Shown here: positions 24,986-34,500 of the stretch, piece after piece
How the letters are laid out: each line of letters opens with the position of its first letter
Numbering within the stretch: position 1 is the stretch's first letter
Assembly: GCF_009829915.1 (NCBI RefSeq)
Contig: NZ_SZZW01000004.1
Coordinates: 86,048 to 150,047, forward strand
Direction: 5' to 3'
DNA from: Pantoea sp. Nvir
Lineage (GTDB): Bacteria > Pseudomonadota > Gammaproteobacteria > Enterobacterales > Enterobacteriaceae
DNA length: 64,000 nucleotides
Made by a program: the position numbers and the translations under genes
Notes under the pieces: generated by a model
What the model saw: only the letters and a program-made list of their open reading frames with translations
Database searches by the model: none
What the model was told of the DNA's origin: nothing

Positions 24986-25196
24986 TTATCGTCTCCAGCA
25001 GTTTGGGAAAAATTTTCTATATTCTACGGGAAGATAACAGCATGATGAAATCTTAAAAACAGATTCGCTATATTTAGCTTAGCTGCATGTAGGGGGGCAA
25101 GCAGTACGAATGGCGAAACTTGATTATGCTATTTTGCTGGCAGATAATAAGTCAATAAAAATTATCTTTTAGTTTGGATTTTTATGGAGTATTAAG

Positions 25197-25544
25197 ATGA
25201 GCGAGAATATTACAACATTTCCGTTACAATTTACAGATGCAGCGGCCCATAAAGCTAAGAATCTTCTTGCTAGAGAAGAAAAACGTAATCTGAAACTGCG
25301 CGTCTATATCACAGGCGGTGGTTGTAGTGGTTTCCAGTATGGGTTTACCTTTGATGACAAAATAAATGACGGAGATATGACTATTGAAAAGCAAGGCGTG
25401 ACACTAGTGGTTGATCCAATTAGTTTACAGTACTTAATAGGCGGTTCAGTAGACTATACAGAAGGTTTGGAAGGAGCACGTTTTATCGTCATTAATCCGA
25501 ATGCAAAAACAACTTGCGGCTGTGGCTCATCCTTCAGTATTTGA
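25197..25544 (+). CDS. erpA: A-type iron-sulfur carrier protein ErpA
   Basis: ErpA delivers Fe-S clusters to target enzymes, including those of isoprenoid synthesis (IspG/IspH) and respiration. The 115-residue product is one longer than E. coli ErpA and very similar. The three cluster-binding Cys are 43 in [11 protein letters not shown] and 107 and 109 in CGCGSSFSI at the C-terminus. GGAG lies before the ATG. It is a single-gene unit. Its retention fits the presence of dxr, whose pathway needs IspG and IspH later on. Confidence 0.98.
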   Translation: MSENITTFPLQFTDAAAHKAKNLLAREEKRNLKLRVYITGGGCSGFQYGFTFDDKINDGDMTIEKQGVTLVVDPISLQYLIGGSVDYTEGLEGARFIVINPNAKTTCGCGSSFSI

Positions 25545-25868
25545 CAAAGATTGTCACTAATATTTTCCTTCCTAATCTCATCCCTTTTTAACATACTTTG
25601 AGTCAAGCACGTCTGCACACCAAAGTATAGAACAGACAAAGTTCATGTAATATACTGATAATACTGATAGTTCCTGTAGTCCATTTAGTTGTAAAGAGCA
25701 CCTTAGGCGGAGTAATCAGAAAGTATGTGGTTATATTTCATTCTGGTATAGTCAAAAATAGTGTGAAGCACATAAAACAACTCTGGATTTTGTTGATCGT
25801 AGGGATATAGTCTTTTATGCTGCTGTGCTGCTACAGCGAACACGTTAAGTCTCATTAGCTAGAAATAT
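25545..25868. other. spacer between erpA and mtn
   Basis: 324 bases with no recognisable gene. E. coli places btuF between these genes on the minus strand; I cannot find it here. Confidence 0.4.
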
Positions 25869-26567
25869 TTAGCCATGTTCTAATCGTTCAAGTAGTTTCT
25901 CCACTATCAGAGATGACTGCTGTGCTGTTATACCCAGGAACTCTCCAAAACTTAGATGTGACTTTTTATCTGCAACGTCAGAAATAGTACGTATCACCAA
26001 AAAAGGTACCTTAAACTTATAGCAAACGTGACCGATAGCAGCTGCTTCCATCTCTACGGCAATGGCTTGCGGAAAAATAGCGTGGATTCGTACCAGTCGC
26101 TCTGCACCATTGACAAATGTGTCACCACTTACCACTAGGCCACGTATCGCGTTTAGATTCAATTCACTGATGCAGGCTTCAGCAGCCTTTATCATCCGAG
26201 CATCAGCAGTAAATGCCACCGGGCATCCCGCCATCTATCCTGGCTTATAGCCAAAAGCAGTTACATCAGCATCGTGATAACTTACTTTGTCAGAAATCAC
26301 GATGTCTCCAACAGACATCAGCGGTGTTAACCCCCCTGCCGACCCGACGTTGATAACTAAGTCAGGTTTATAGAGCTGTAGCAGCAGTGTTGTACCCAAC
26401 GCTGCTGAAATTTTACCAATACCTGATTTTAGCAGGTAGACTTCAATTCCGTTAAGAGTACCGTTGTAAATCTCGCAGCCTGCTAGTGTTAAAGTTTGAC
26501 GATTCTCTATTTTGTCCCGCAGCAGGATAATCTCCTGCTCCATCGCGCCAATAATACCTGCTTTCAT
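25869..26567 (-). pseudogene. mtn: 5'-methylthioadenosine/S-adenosylhomocysteine nucleosidase, split by one amber codon
   Basis: Mtn (Pfs) cleaves methylthioadenosine and S-adenosylhomocysteine, clearing inhibitory by-products of SAM use. The gene is full length and in one frame except for a TAG at 26235-26237. Upstream of it 110 residues run from [12 protein letters not shown] to TAFGYKPG; downstream 121 residues run from MAGCPVAF to the end. E. coli has YGQLPGCP at the join, so TAG replaces a Gln codon (CAG to TAG). The residues known for catalysis are intact in both parts: Glu 12 in the first, and the Glu of MEAAAIGHV and Asp of ISDVAD in the second. An ATG follows the TAG directly, so reinitiation could make two fragments. 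It could be a fresh pseudogene, a read-through gene or a two-piece enzyme; I favour a fresh pseudogene. Confidence 0.85.
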
Positions 26568-26669
26568 AAAAGAATCTCACTAATATCTGGAATTAAACGT
26601 AAAAAATAAGAGATAATCTTACATGACAGGCAAAGGATTAATACAAGAAATAATAATAATTAGTTAGGG

Positions 26670-27927
26670 ATGACGACGATTAATTGCATGGAAAAATAAA
26701 TTGTATCTGTCCCTATAATACACACAAAAATCTGGAGGGATCATACATATTATGATCTCTTTCTAAAGAAAGATCTTGTGCATTATCAATTCGGCATCAA
26801 TAGTTCGCAAGATATAAAAAACACAGGTTTCCCACTGGGACATAATGCTGTAGTGTACTTTCGTCTGAACCATTTGCTAGAAAGATAATAAACAGGACGC
26901 TCTTTTGTTAAAGAGATCCTGCAAACTTTAAAAAATAAGGGTAGCCTAGAGTAAGTAATCTACGTCTAAATGAAGCAAAATGTTCTTCTAAAACCTTAGT
27001 AGAGATAGCATGTCATGCTTCATGCAGTTGGCAATATGCTTTTTGTTCATTTAGGTAAAGCTGCAGTTACTGATTGGGTTCAAGTGCATCTTCTGTTGGA
27101 TACTCATGAATCCCCTAGTCACAGAGATTAATAAGGATTAATAGTACACTGATTTTAATCAGCTTAACAATATGATCGACAATAATCTTTTATTCTAAAG
27201 GAAATACCAAAGCAGTCCGTATAGTGCATACACTGTTACACTCTAATCTCAGATATTCTCAAGTCACTTATATTTTAAAAGACATTGTACCTGCCTGGTG
27301 TGGTGCGATATGAAAAGCCCAACTAATTCAGTTCACTGATGAAAAAACCGTATTTTATCTCTTCGAGCAGGAATATATTGCTGAATTGTACGCATCCATT
27401 AATATGGCAAAGCATACCTGTTTCTACAGACCTATATTGTGTGAAAACCGCGGATGATGTTTTTACTGTATCTCCGATCTTATGATGCCATTAAAAAAAT
27501 ATTTAACATTGATTTTTTCTGTAACTATTTACGTAAAAGTACAGAGTAATAAAAAAGAATAATACTTTTAGTCGTACGGTACGATCGGCAATGTTTGGGG
27601 GAAGTTTTTTTCAAAAGAAGAAGCAGAAGTCATCGTTCTTTATGTTATTGCAAATAAACTTTTAGAGCGTACTGGGCAGATACACTAATTTGATTAATAA
27701 GGATTGAACGTGGTATTTTCCCATCGAAACCCGCTTATTTCATAAGTTCTCAAGAAAGCATCGTAGATGCCTATCACAAAAAAATATGTTCTTTAGTAGA
27801 AGAGAATAGATATCAGTGTTTGTTATGGGAGCTTTATTATCGTTTTTGCCTGATTCAGTATCATATCAGCAGGATGACGTATCTCGATGAGTGGGATGAA
27901 TACTGCAGTCTTATCTTACTGAAATAA
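26670..27927 (+). pseudogene. dgt: dgt pseudogene (dGTP triphosphohydrolase)
   Basis: E. coli has dgt between mtn and degP in this orientation. Reading through stops and frameshifts gives clear matches in order: near 26781-26815 IINSASIVRKI and KTQV (E. coli IINSPAIRRLQQKTQV), 26848-26880 NAVVYFRLNHLLE, near 27295-27380 PAWC and FYLFEQEYIAEL (E. coli PAWWRG, YYLSEEAYIARL), near 27450 ADDVFTV, near 27721-27755 PIETRLFHKFSRKHR (E. coli PIESRLFHKLSTRHR), and 27830-27927 LWELYYRFCLIQ and DEWDEYCSLILLK with a final TAA. Dgt removes dGTP and shapes the dNTP pool. At least five stops or frame changes make it non-functional. Confidence 0.9.
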
Positions 27928-27979
27928 CGCGACTTGTTTTAAAAAACATGTAAATGTTATTTTTAAAGCAAAATTTTCT

Positions 27980-28009
27980 AGAACTTCAGATTAAACCATT
28001 AATCTTACA
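27980..28009 (+). promoter_or_regulatory. likely sigma-E promoter of degP
   Basis: AGAACTT (27980-27986), a 16-base gap and TCTTA at 28003 resemble the sigma-E consensus of GGAACTT, about 16 bases and TCTGA. It lies about 50 bases before the degP ATG, just past the end of the dgt corpse. E. coli degP is a known sigma-E target, and rseP, which releases sigma-E, is also in this window. Confidence 0.55.
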
Positions 28010-28060
28010 TCTCACTACAGAAAGGCGCCTGATGTTAATTTTTAAATGAGGCTAATATAA

Positions 28061-29323
28061 ATGAAAAAAAACACCTTAATTTTTAGTACAATGGCGCTCA
28101 GTATTAGCTTAGTACTGGGTTCTACCGCCGGTTTCGCAGCTGAATCCGCTTCTTCCGCAAACCAGCAGCTACCTGGTTTGTCGATGATGATTGAGAAAGT
28201 TATACCCTCAGTTGTCAGTATCAGTATTGAAGGCAGCATAACAATAAAAACGCCGCGCCTATCGCAACAATTTCAGCAATTCTTTGGTCACCATTCACCT
28301 TTCTGTCAGGAAAATTCGCCTTTCCGGAACTCACCGATATGTCAGGGCAGTGCAGGTGGCGGTGGCTACGGAGGAAACACCAACACCCGGCAAGAAAAAT
28401 TTCGCGCGCTCGGTTCTGGTGTAGTAATTAATGCCGAGAAAGGCTATGTAGTGACTAATAACCATGTTATTGACCACGCGACCAAAATTCAAGTTCAGCT
28501 GAGTGATGGGCATCACTACGAAGGTAAAGTCATTGGTAATGATCCGCATTACGATATTGCATTAATCCAACTCATCAAAGCGAAAAATCTGACTGCGATT
28601 AAAATAGCTGATTCCGACAATCTGCGAGTCGGTGATTATACCGTTGCTATCGGTAACCCTTATGGCCTTGGAGAAACCGTAACCTCTGGTATTGTATCAG
28701 GACTTGGAAGAAGTGGTTTAAATATTGAAAAATATGAAAATTTTATTCAGACTGATGCTGCTATTAACCACGGTAATTCTGGTGGTGCTCTGGTCAATCT
28801 TAACGGTGAGCTGATTGGTATTAATACCGCAATCCTTGCTACAGATGGCGGTAATATCGGTATCGGCTTTGCGATTCCTAGCAATATAGTGAAAAATCTT
28901 ACTGGGCAGATAATAGAATTTGGTCAGGTGAAACACGGCGAATTGGGTATCCTCGGTACCGAGCTCACTTCAGAAGTGGCGAAGGTGATGCAGTTGGATG
29001 CGCACCGTGGCGCCTTTGTTAGCCAAGTGCTACAGAATTCTGCTGCGGCAAAAGCTGGAATTAAAGCAGGTGATGTAGTAGTCTCTATGAACAACAAGCC
29101 TCTAATCAGCTTAGTTTCCTTGCGAGCTGAAATTAGTTCGCTTCCGATTGGCACCAAGATACAGCTTGGTCTCCTGCGAGACGGAAAGCATATCAGCGTG
29201 ACTGTTGAGTTGCAGCAAAGTGAGGATAAAGCGCGAATACCTACTGCTGTAGGCGTAGTAGGTACCGTAAGTACTATGGATAGTATAGATACTGCACCAG
29301 TATTGAAAGCAACGAAGATCTAA
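28061..29323 (+). CDS. degP: periplasmic serine protease/chaperone DegP lacking the second PDZ domain
   Basis: DegP degrades or refolds misfolded envelope proteins in the periplasm. The 420-residue product has a signal peptide (residues 1 to about 26, ending in GFAA), a trypsin-like domain with His 135 (NNHVID), Asp 165 (HYDIAL) and Ser 240 (GNSGGAL), and one PDZ domain (about 285-375). E. coli DegP (474 residues) has a second PDZ domain, which is replaced here by a short unrelated tail after VTVELQQS. PDZ2 is needed for the large cage forms of E. coli DegP, so this protein may stay smaller, like DegQ- or DegS-type arrangements. The gene is otherwise well preserved. GAGG precedes the ATG and a sigma-E-like promoter lies upstream. 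Confidence 0.94.
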   Translation: MKKNTLIFSTMALSISLVLGSTAGFAAESASSANQQLPGLSMMIEKVIPSVVSISIEGSITIKTPRLSQQFQQFFGHHSPFCQENSPFRNSPICQGSAGGGGYGGNTNTRQEKFRALGSGVVINAEKGYVVTNNHVIDHATKIQVQLSDGHHYEGKVIGNDPHYDIALIQLIKAKNLTAIKIADSDNLRVGDYTVAIGNPYGLGETVTSGIVSGLGRSGLNIEKYENFIQTDAAINHGNSGGALVNLNGELIGINTAILATDGGNIGIGFAIPSNIVKNLTGQIIEFGQVKHGELGILGTELTSEVAKVMQLDAHRGAFVSQVLQNSAAAKAGIKAGDVVVSMNNKPLISLVSLRAEISSLPIGTKIQLGLLRDGKHISVTVELQQSEDKARIPTAVGVVGTVSTMDSIDTAPVLKATKI

Positions 29324-30102
29324 GCAATAAGAATCTAGTGTGTATAGCGTGAAAACATAATATTGCATTTTGACTTAAAAGGCTATTATCCTGGGTCTGA
29401 GGGAGCAGATAGTAACCAATATTGGTTAGCTTGGTAAAATTTTCAACACTAAACCTTCGGTACTGGCTCTAACGTTAAGCGCTGTGATGCCAGTATTTAC
29501 GGTACTTTGTTGGCTACTTTTTTATTAGCGTCAAAAGAAAAATATGACCATTAATTTAAAATTTGTAATTTATCAGTTAGTCCTGTGATGAGTGAGACGA
29601 TATTTGATTATCGTGCTTTAGAGTATATGCTATATTGATATTTTCTATTAGGATCACTAGAAGGTACTCTTTGAGTTTTTTATATGCGTTATATATAGGG
29701 TGTGATTGATATAAATAATTAATATTAATATGATGGATCCAAGGTAGCAATACTATAGTCAAGTAAGCCAGAGGTATTGGAGCATTACGGAAGGACGTTC
29801 CGCTAATGCTCTTGTGAGAATGTATGGTGCATTAGGTGGATTATAATTCATAATGGCTGTGTAGCGTCCGGATTGTCTGCCCCTGCAGTATATGACCAGG
29901 CGAGGAGCTGATACTACCTCTGTCCACAGTAAAACCTTGAAGTAGTCTCTCACAAAATGTGTCCTATTCTACTTACTATGAGATCTCAAGTGTCTATGTG
30001 TGGTCTCGGTAGAAGTTTAAGATGGTGGTAGCTTCCAGTTTTTGGATGATAGGATGCTATGTCGCTATCTAAAATCGTTAAGATTCGTATTCTTGGCGTC
30101 TA
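29324..30102. other. spacer; expected cdaR not found
   Basis: 780 bases between degP and the yaeH remnant. E. coli has cdaR here. No match seen. The 64-codon minus-strand frame at 29759-29953 has no recognisable similarity and is probably chance. Confidence 0.4.
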
Positions 30103-30340
30103 TTAAAGATTTATCTTTTCTAGGTTTATGTTCATTATTCTTTACGGCGCTATACTTTTGAAGTGGTACAGGCCAGAGAACATTTTACTCTTTATATCAA
30201 CTTCCATTATACTCATATTAGTAAATTTTTAATTTAGTTCATGTATTTAGTCTTACTGACATGTTTAATATTTGAATATTATTCACTATAATTTTTCCCA
30301 GTAAAAAACTCAGTGTGTGTTTATCTATAGGTCGTTTTAC
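30103..30340 (-). pseudogene. yaeH: yaeH remnant (UPF0325 family), C-terminal part
   Basis: Between degP and dapD on the minus strand, as in E. coli. Around 30187-30215 the frame reads EVDIKSKMFSGLYHFKSIA, matching the YaeH segment EVDLKRKILDDLRHLESVV, and after one stop continues to NLEKINL before a TAA at 30103. Upstream stops break the N-terminal half. The family function is unknown. Confidence 0.6.
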
Positions 30341-30452
30341 AAAAAAATAAGTTGCTTACTACATAATAGACGGTAAGTAGCAAAGATCATGAAGAGGGTG
30401 AAAAGTAACCAAAACTGTTGATTTTCTACGAAATTCAAGTGAATAAAAAAGA

Positions 30453-30479
30453 TAAAAAATCCCGGGCCGCAACGACCCG
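30453..30479 (-). terminator. intrinsic terminator of dapD
   Basis: On the minus strand CGGGTC and GGCCCG pair around a GTTGC loop, followed by GGA and a run of six T. It begins 11 bases after the dapD stop. Confidence 0.75.
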
Positions 30480-30489
30480 TTGGAAGAGC

Positions 30490-31314
30490 TTAATCGATGG
30501 TACGCAGTAATTCATTAATACCAACTTTAGCACGGGTCTTCTCGTCAACTGTCTTTACAATAACCGCACAATAAAGGCTATATCTACCATCTTCAGAAGG
30601 TAGGGTACCGGAAACAACGACAGAACCTGCCGGTATGCGGCCATAGTGTACTTCGCCTGTTCTACGATCGTAGATTTTGGTACTCTGGCCGATGTAAACA
30701 CCCATTGAGATCACTGATCCTTCTTCCACAATAACGCCTTCGACGATCTCAGAGCGTGCACCGATAAAGCAGTTGTCTTCAATAATGGTCGGGTTAGCTT
30801 GCAATGGCTCTAGCACACCACCGATACCAACTCCTCCGGAGAGGTGCACGTTTTTACCAATTTGTGCGCAAGAACCAACTGTTGCCCAAGTATCCACCAT
30901 ACTGCCTTCGTCAACATAAGCGCCAATATTAACATATGACGGCATCAACACAGTGTTATGTGCTATGTGTGCTCCCTGCCTGACAGCAGCTGGCGGAACT
31001 ACCCGAAACCCTTCTTTTTTAAAACGTGCGTCATCCCAGCTAGCGAACTTCATTGGCACCTTGTCATAAAAACGTGTTTCTGCGCCTTCCATGACTTGGT
31101 TATCGTTAATACGGAACGATAGTAGAACTGCCTTTTTCAGCCACTGATACATTACCCATTGACCTTCAATCTTTTCAGAAACACGTAGTGCGCCACTATC
31201 TAACAGGGAGATAACTTCATTTATGGCTTCAGAGGTAACTATATCTACGTTTGCTTGAGTAATCTCGGTACGCCGCTCGAAGGCTACCTCAATAATGTTC
31301 TGTAACTGTTGCAT
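30490..31314 (-). CDS. dapD: tetrahydrodipicolinate N-succinyltransferase
   Basis: DapD succinylates tetrahydrodipicolinate in the pathway to meso-diaminopimelate (peptidoglycan) and lysine. The 274 residues match E. coli DapD in length and show the left-handed beta-helix hexapeptide repeats (from [19 protein letters not shown] through [19 protein letters not shown]) with the conserved [15 protein letters not shown] and [14 protein letters not shown] place the start at 31314 (MQQLQNII, as in E. coli) with GGA upstream; an ATG at 31350 would add twelve residues lying in the former glnD-dapD gap. Lysine made here could also be the substrate of LdcC. Confidence 0.98.
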   Translation of the reverse strand: MQQLQNIIEVAFERRTEITQANVDIVTSEAINEVISLLDSGALRVSEKIEGQWVMYQWLKKAVLLSFRINDNQVMEGAETRFYDKVPMKFASWDDARFKKEGFRVVPPAAVRQGAHIAHNTVLMPSYVNIGAYVDEGSMVDTWATVGSCAQIGKNVHLSGGVGIGGVLEPLQANPTIIEDNCFIGARSEIVEGVIVEEGSVISMGVYIGQSTKIYDRRTGEVHYGRIPAGSVVVSGTLPSEDGRYSLYCAVIVKTVDEKTRAKVGINELLRTID

Positions 31315-31389
31315 AATTTTTCCTAATCTAGCTAATGCGTAGCGGGTCATGTGCTTACATACATAATAAAAGAGCGAATCTGGTTATAG

Positions 31390-33330
31390 TCACACTTTAT
31401 CCTTTGGATGAAGGGCTTCTGTCAACCGTTGTTGCAACACTTGATGTCTTTTCACATTCAGCACGCGCCTCTAGGTTGGATGGAATAAATAAATTCTTGA
31501 CGCGCTCACCGATGTTACTAATACGAGCACTTTACAACAAGACATCCATATTGGTGAAGACTTCGCCTAACTGAGCTAACAGCCCATGCCTATTGATCGC
31601 AATCAGTTCCAGATAACTACAGCGGTAGGTACAAATCGATAAGAATTTAACTGCGGCCTCAACGTTGAAGTGACGGCGTGTTACCGATATAAGACACGTA
31701 CGCAAAGGAGTCTAATTAGTCTAAGAATTGCTTTTTTCAGCTCGTGGCTTTTATCATAGCTTGGTGTAAAATAATAAAGGACCACCATTCAGCTCCAACA
31801 CTATAAAAGTGTCCATCGCCATACTGTCTCGACTGGTAAAAAATTTAACTACATGTAACCTAAGGTTAGGGCGATCTATCCTTCCTACAATGGAGGTGAA
31901 AAATAAGGATGGTCGATATTCCATAAATATCTTGGTGCAACCGCGTGTCGTCTGTAGGCTGACCGGCAACAGTATCTCCGTCAATCGTACTTCAACAAGC
32001 ATGCTGGTTAGGTTTATTGTATATACAATAAACGTCGTGATAATTCTTCTAAATCTTATTTGATTGTGCCTTGTTAACACTATTTCATGTTTAATAGTAT
32101 TGGTAAAAACGGTAATAGAACAGGCGTTCGTATGGATAGGGGTGCCATGCTGAATGTCGTCTCGCAGTTGTTTTTTAGTAAAAAAAGAAAAGTCCGTGTA
32201 GCAGGTTTTTTTTGGCTATTTCATAGTCTTCCATTAGTCACGCAGAGATCAGTCACGGTTAGATAAACTAAATAGCACAGTTGGGTATTATTTTGCATCA
32301 CTTCAGCGAACTGTTAGATGACGATGGGATCCTGAATATCTCGGTACTGTGGGGTGACCACTATCAGAGATAGTGACTTAATAACTAAGCAATCAGATGC
32401 GTCCTCCGCAAATTTACACCGCGCAGCCCATCATACTTCAGTGATTCTTGTACACTTAGAATAAAGTGATCGATTTTTTAGACTTTAGTGATATCATGAA
32501 ATAGGGCTATTATATATTAATAGATCCTTCTGCTATTTTCGTTGTGCGGTATCATATGATATATGTGTAGGATTGCGTGTGTCTCTAGTTTAAAAAGTTT
32601 TTTCTCGAGCAGATCGGGATCTTACCACGTAATTTAGAAAATGTCGTACAATGGACGAGGTCTGTCGTTTGTCGATCACCCCAATTGATTTCGTTAACCA
32701 ATTGTAAGGGAGCATTGTACAATATTAAATTAACGATCGAACAACAGCCGATTGTCATAGCGAGCACGGATTATGACAGGTGCAAGAGAAACGGACGCGC
32801 AGAATAAATACTTGACACTTATTAAGTTCGGCACGCTCAGTTTCAGTTAATAAACTGACCACAACCATCTCATCCATTGTGATGTTGATGAAATGACAGA
32901 GCGCTATACACTACAGAGTATGGATATCACGCAAAACGCCGGAAATGTTCTTGATATTAGGATCAAGGTTGTAGCTAGCTAGTCCTGTAATCTTACTTAC
33001 GATGTACTTACTGTTCTTTAATTTTAGCAATGCAAAAAGTTTATGATGCATAGGTATAGAAGGAAGTCTTTACTGAAGATGTTTTTCTGCATCTTAAGGA
33101 AGAGTAAAATGTCACAGGTCAGAATACGCGATTAGATGAGGTTGGTATCGGTGGTGAGATGGCTTAGGACACTCCAGCAGGTACTCTTCTAATGTGTGCA
33201 CACTACACTAGATTCTTAACTTTACTAGATTAATCCGCATTGGCTTAAGAAAGTACATTTTAGTTCATGATCAGGATGTTAACGTTGGAGAGAAGGATGT
33301 AGTTGGCAGCGGCCATAGCTGACGGAAAAT
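31390..33330 (-). pseudogene. glnD: glnD pseudogene (PII uridylyltransferase)
   Basis: GlnD modifies PII proteins and sets nitrogen control in E. coli. All parts are recognisable but broken by many stops, frameshifts and an internal deletion. From the 3' end: HPKDKV before a TGA at 31390, NIGERVKNLFI, YLELIAINRHGLLAQLGEVF (second ACT domain, about 31530-31620), IVGRIDRPNLRLHVVKFFTS and DSMAMDTFIVLE (first ACT domain, about 31800-31950), YRDIQDP and TQLCYLVYLTVTDLC (32230-32360), ERAELNKCQVFILRVRF and ISGVLRDIHTL (32790-32960), HTLEEYLLECPK (about 33170) and YGRCQLHP near 33310. About 400-450 bases of the central region are missing. Nitrogen signalling through GlnD is therefore gone. Confidence 0.92.
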
Positions 33331-33504
33331 CTTTAAATTTTTCTAATTTCCTAGATCTATGCAAATAAAGTGTGTGTTATCCATAATTAATTATGGAGCC
33401 TTTCAGGCTATTTATAGACTTATCCGTCAGAATCGCCCTCATACTGTTTTTCTCTTTTTTCTTCACTATATAGAATACGGTATAAGTTCTTATGTTATAG
33501 AAAA

Positions 33505-33720
33505 ATTACTGTTTAAAATTGATGAGTAGAGTATTGATATTTCGTTTTTACGCAGAGTTAGGACTGCATGTGTTTTCTCAGTTACCACAATGACATTCTG
33601 GTACTATAAAAACAAACTGCGATAGTGTGATTTTGTTTCATCTTCTAATAATTTTTCACATTAACGGATACTATAACGGTTACTCATTCAAGTTTTTTCA
33701 ACTCTATTTACAAACGTTAT
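33505..33720 (-). pseudogene. map: map remnant (methionine aminopeptidase, C-terminal part)
   Basis: E. coli has map between glnD and rpsB on the minus strand. At 33536-33603 the frame reads YQNVIVVTEKTHAVLTLRKN, matching the Map C-terminus YEHTIVVTDNGCEILTLRKD. Upstream islands (NVKNY, about 33690) fit NAGKKEIRTM less well, with stops. The 5' half between here and rpsB is not safely recognisable. Map removes the initiator Met and is essential in E. coli, so another copy must exist elsewhere if this reading is right. Confidence 0.6.
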
Positions 33721-34420
33721 TTAATTACCGCTGAGTAAGTCAAGGGGGCATATATTTCTCAATAACGTAGTAGTCCGCTCATGCAGATGGATAGTCCAAC
33801 TTCACTAAGCACAGAAAGAATAGAGACTATTCTACGTATATGAAAAAGACGACGACCATACTGAATAAGGAGCTCTACTGTCAGTAAAGTTCTTTAGAGA
33901 GTCGCTGTAGTGTTCCTCAACTATAGTAAGTTAATGTTAATGAGTAGGAATATTAACTTATTGACTAAGCTACAGACTGGTTGCTGGAAGACATGTAGTC
34001 TATGCAAGCGGGGGAAGTAAGTTGTATGAATTAATGTAATTATGGTAGATAAGGACTGTTTAACGACTTAAAGACCTAGTTTGATGTATACCACAATATC
34101 TCACCACTTTTGTACTCAAGCATCCTGAAAGATTCATTTTTTCTCTTTAATAAAAATCAATTTAAAATTGCCATTAGATTAATCCTTATGTATTCAAAAA
34201 TAAGTCGTGCGCCGTTTTGCTTTGAGCTGAACAAATTCTAGATTCAGCGGGGAGGTTTGTGATATAAAACATGTCGACGGTTCTTTGTTAGGTAGGACGA
34301 AATACATTAAAGGAAACATAACTTAATTAAGAAAATTAGGATTAGGACCGGAACGCTCATTCGTCTCAGTTACTTACAATTTATGTGTACTAAATAAACA
34401 ACACACACATGTATCGACAC
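33721..34420. other. spacer, probably eroded 5' half of map and rpsB promoter region
   Basis: 700 AT-rich bases with no clear coding signal. An island VVRYCGIHQ near 34080-34110 (minus) resembles the Map segment VVREYCGHG, but its distance from the C-terminal remnant is too large, so I do not rely on it. The rpsB promoter should lie in the right-hand part; none is obvious. Confidence 0.35.
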
Positions 34421-34422
34421 AT

Positions 34423-34500
34423 ACACCGGGGTGCTTCAAAAGAGGTCGGTTGTATGGGATACATGGAGGCCCAACCCCAATATTAAACTTAGAGGTAATA
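34423..34500 (+). promoter_or_regulatory. structured leader of rpsB
   Basis: The 78 bases before rpsB are unusually rich in complementary blocks: GGGGT (34428-34432) with ACCCC (34474-34478), GGTTG (34448-34452) with CAACC (34472-34476), and TGTAT-GGG-ATACA (34451-34463). In E. coli and relatives the rpsB-tsf leader is structured and mediates feedback by protein S2. The contrast with the surrounding unstructured AT-rich DNA supports a conserved leader, but I cannot confirm the fold. Confidence 0.5.

Noticed and set aside
23386..26237. Reassignment of TAG to an amino acid
   Set aside because: Only two cases exist, both explainable by single C-to-T changes, and the mrcB tail has no proper end; kept as a hypothesis only in the findings.
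29759..29953. 64-codon open frame on the minus strand, moderately GC-rich
   Set aside because: No recognisable family, no ribosome site, and it does not match cdaR, the gene expected nearby.
31809..32063. Plus-strand 84-codon frame
   Set aside because: It is the antisense shadow of the first ACT domain of the glnD pseudogene.
34080..34110. VVRYCGIHQ island resembling the Map segment VVREYCGHG
   Set aside because: It is too far from the C-terminal map remnant unless an insertion is assumed, so it was not used to extend the pseudogene.
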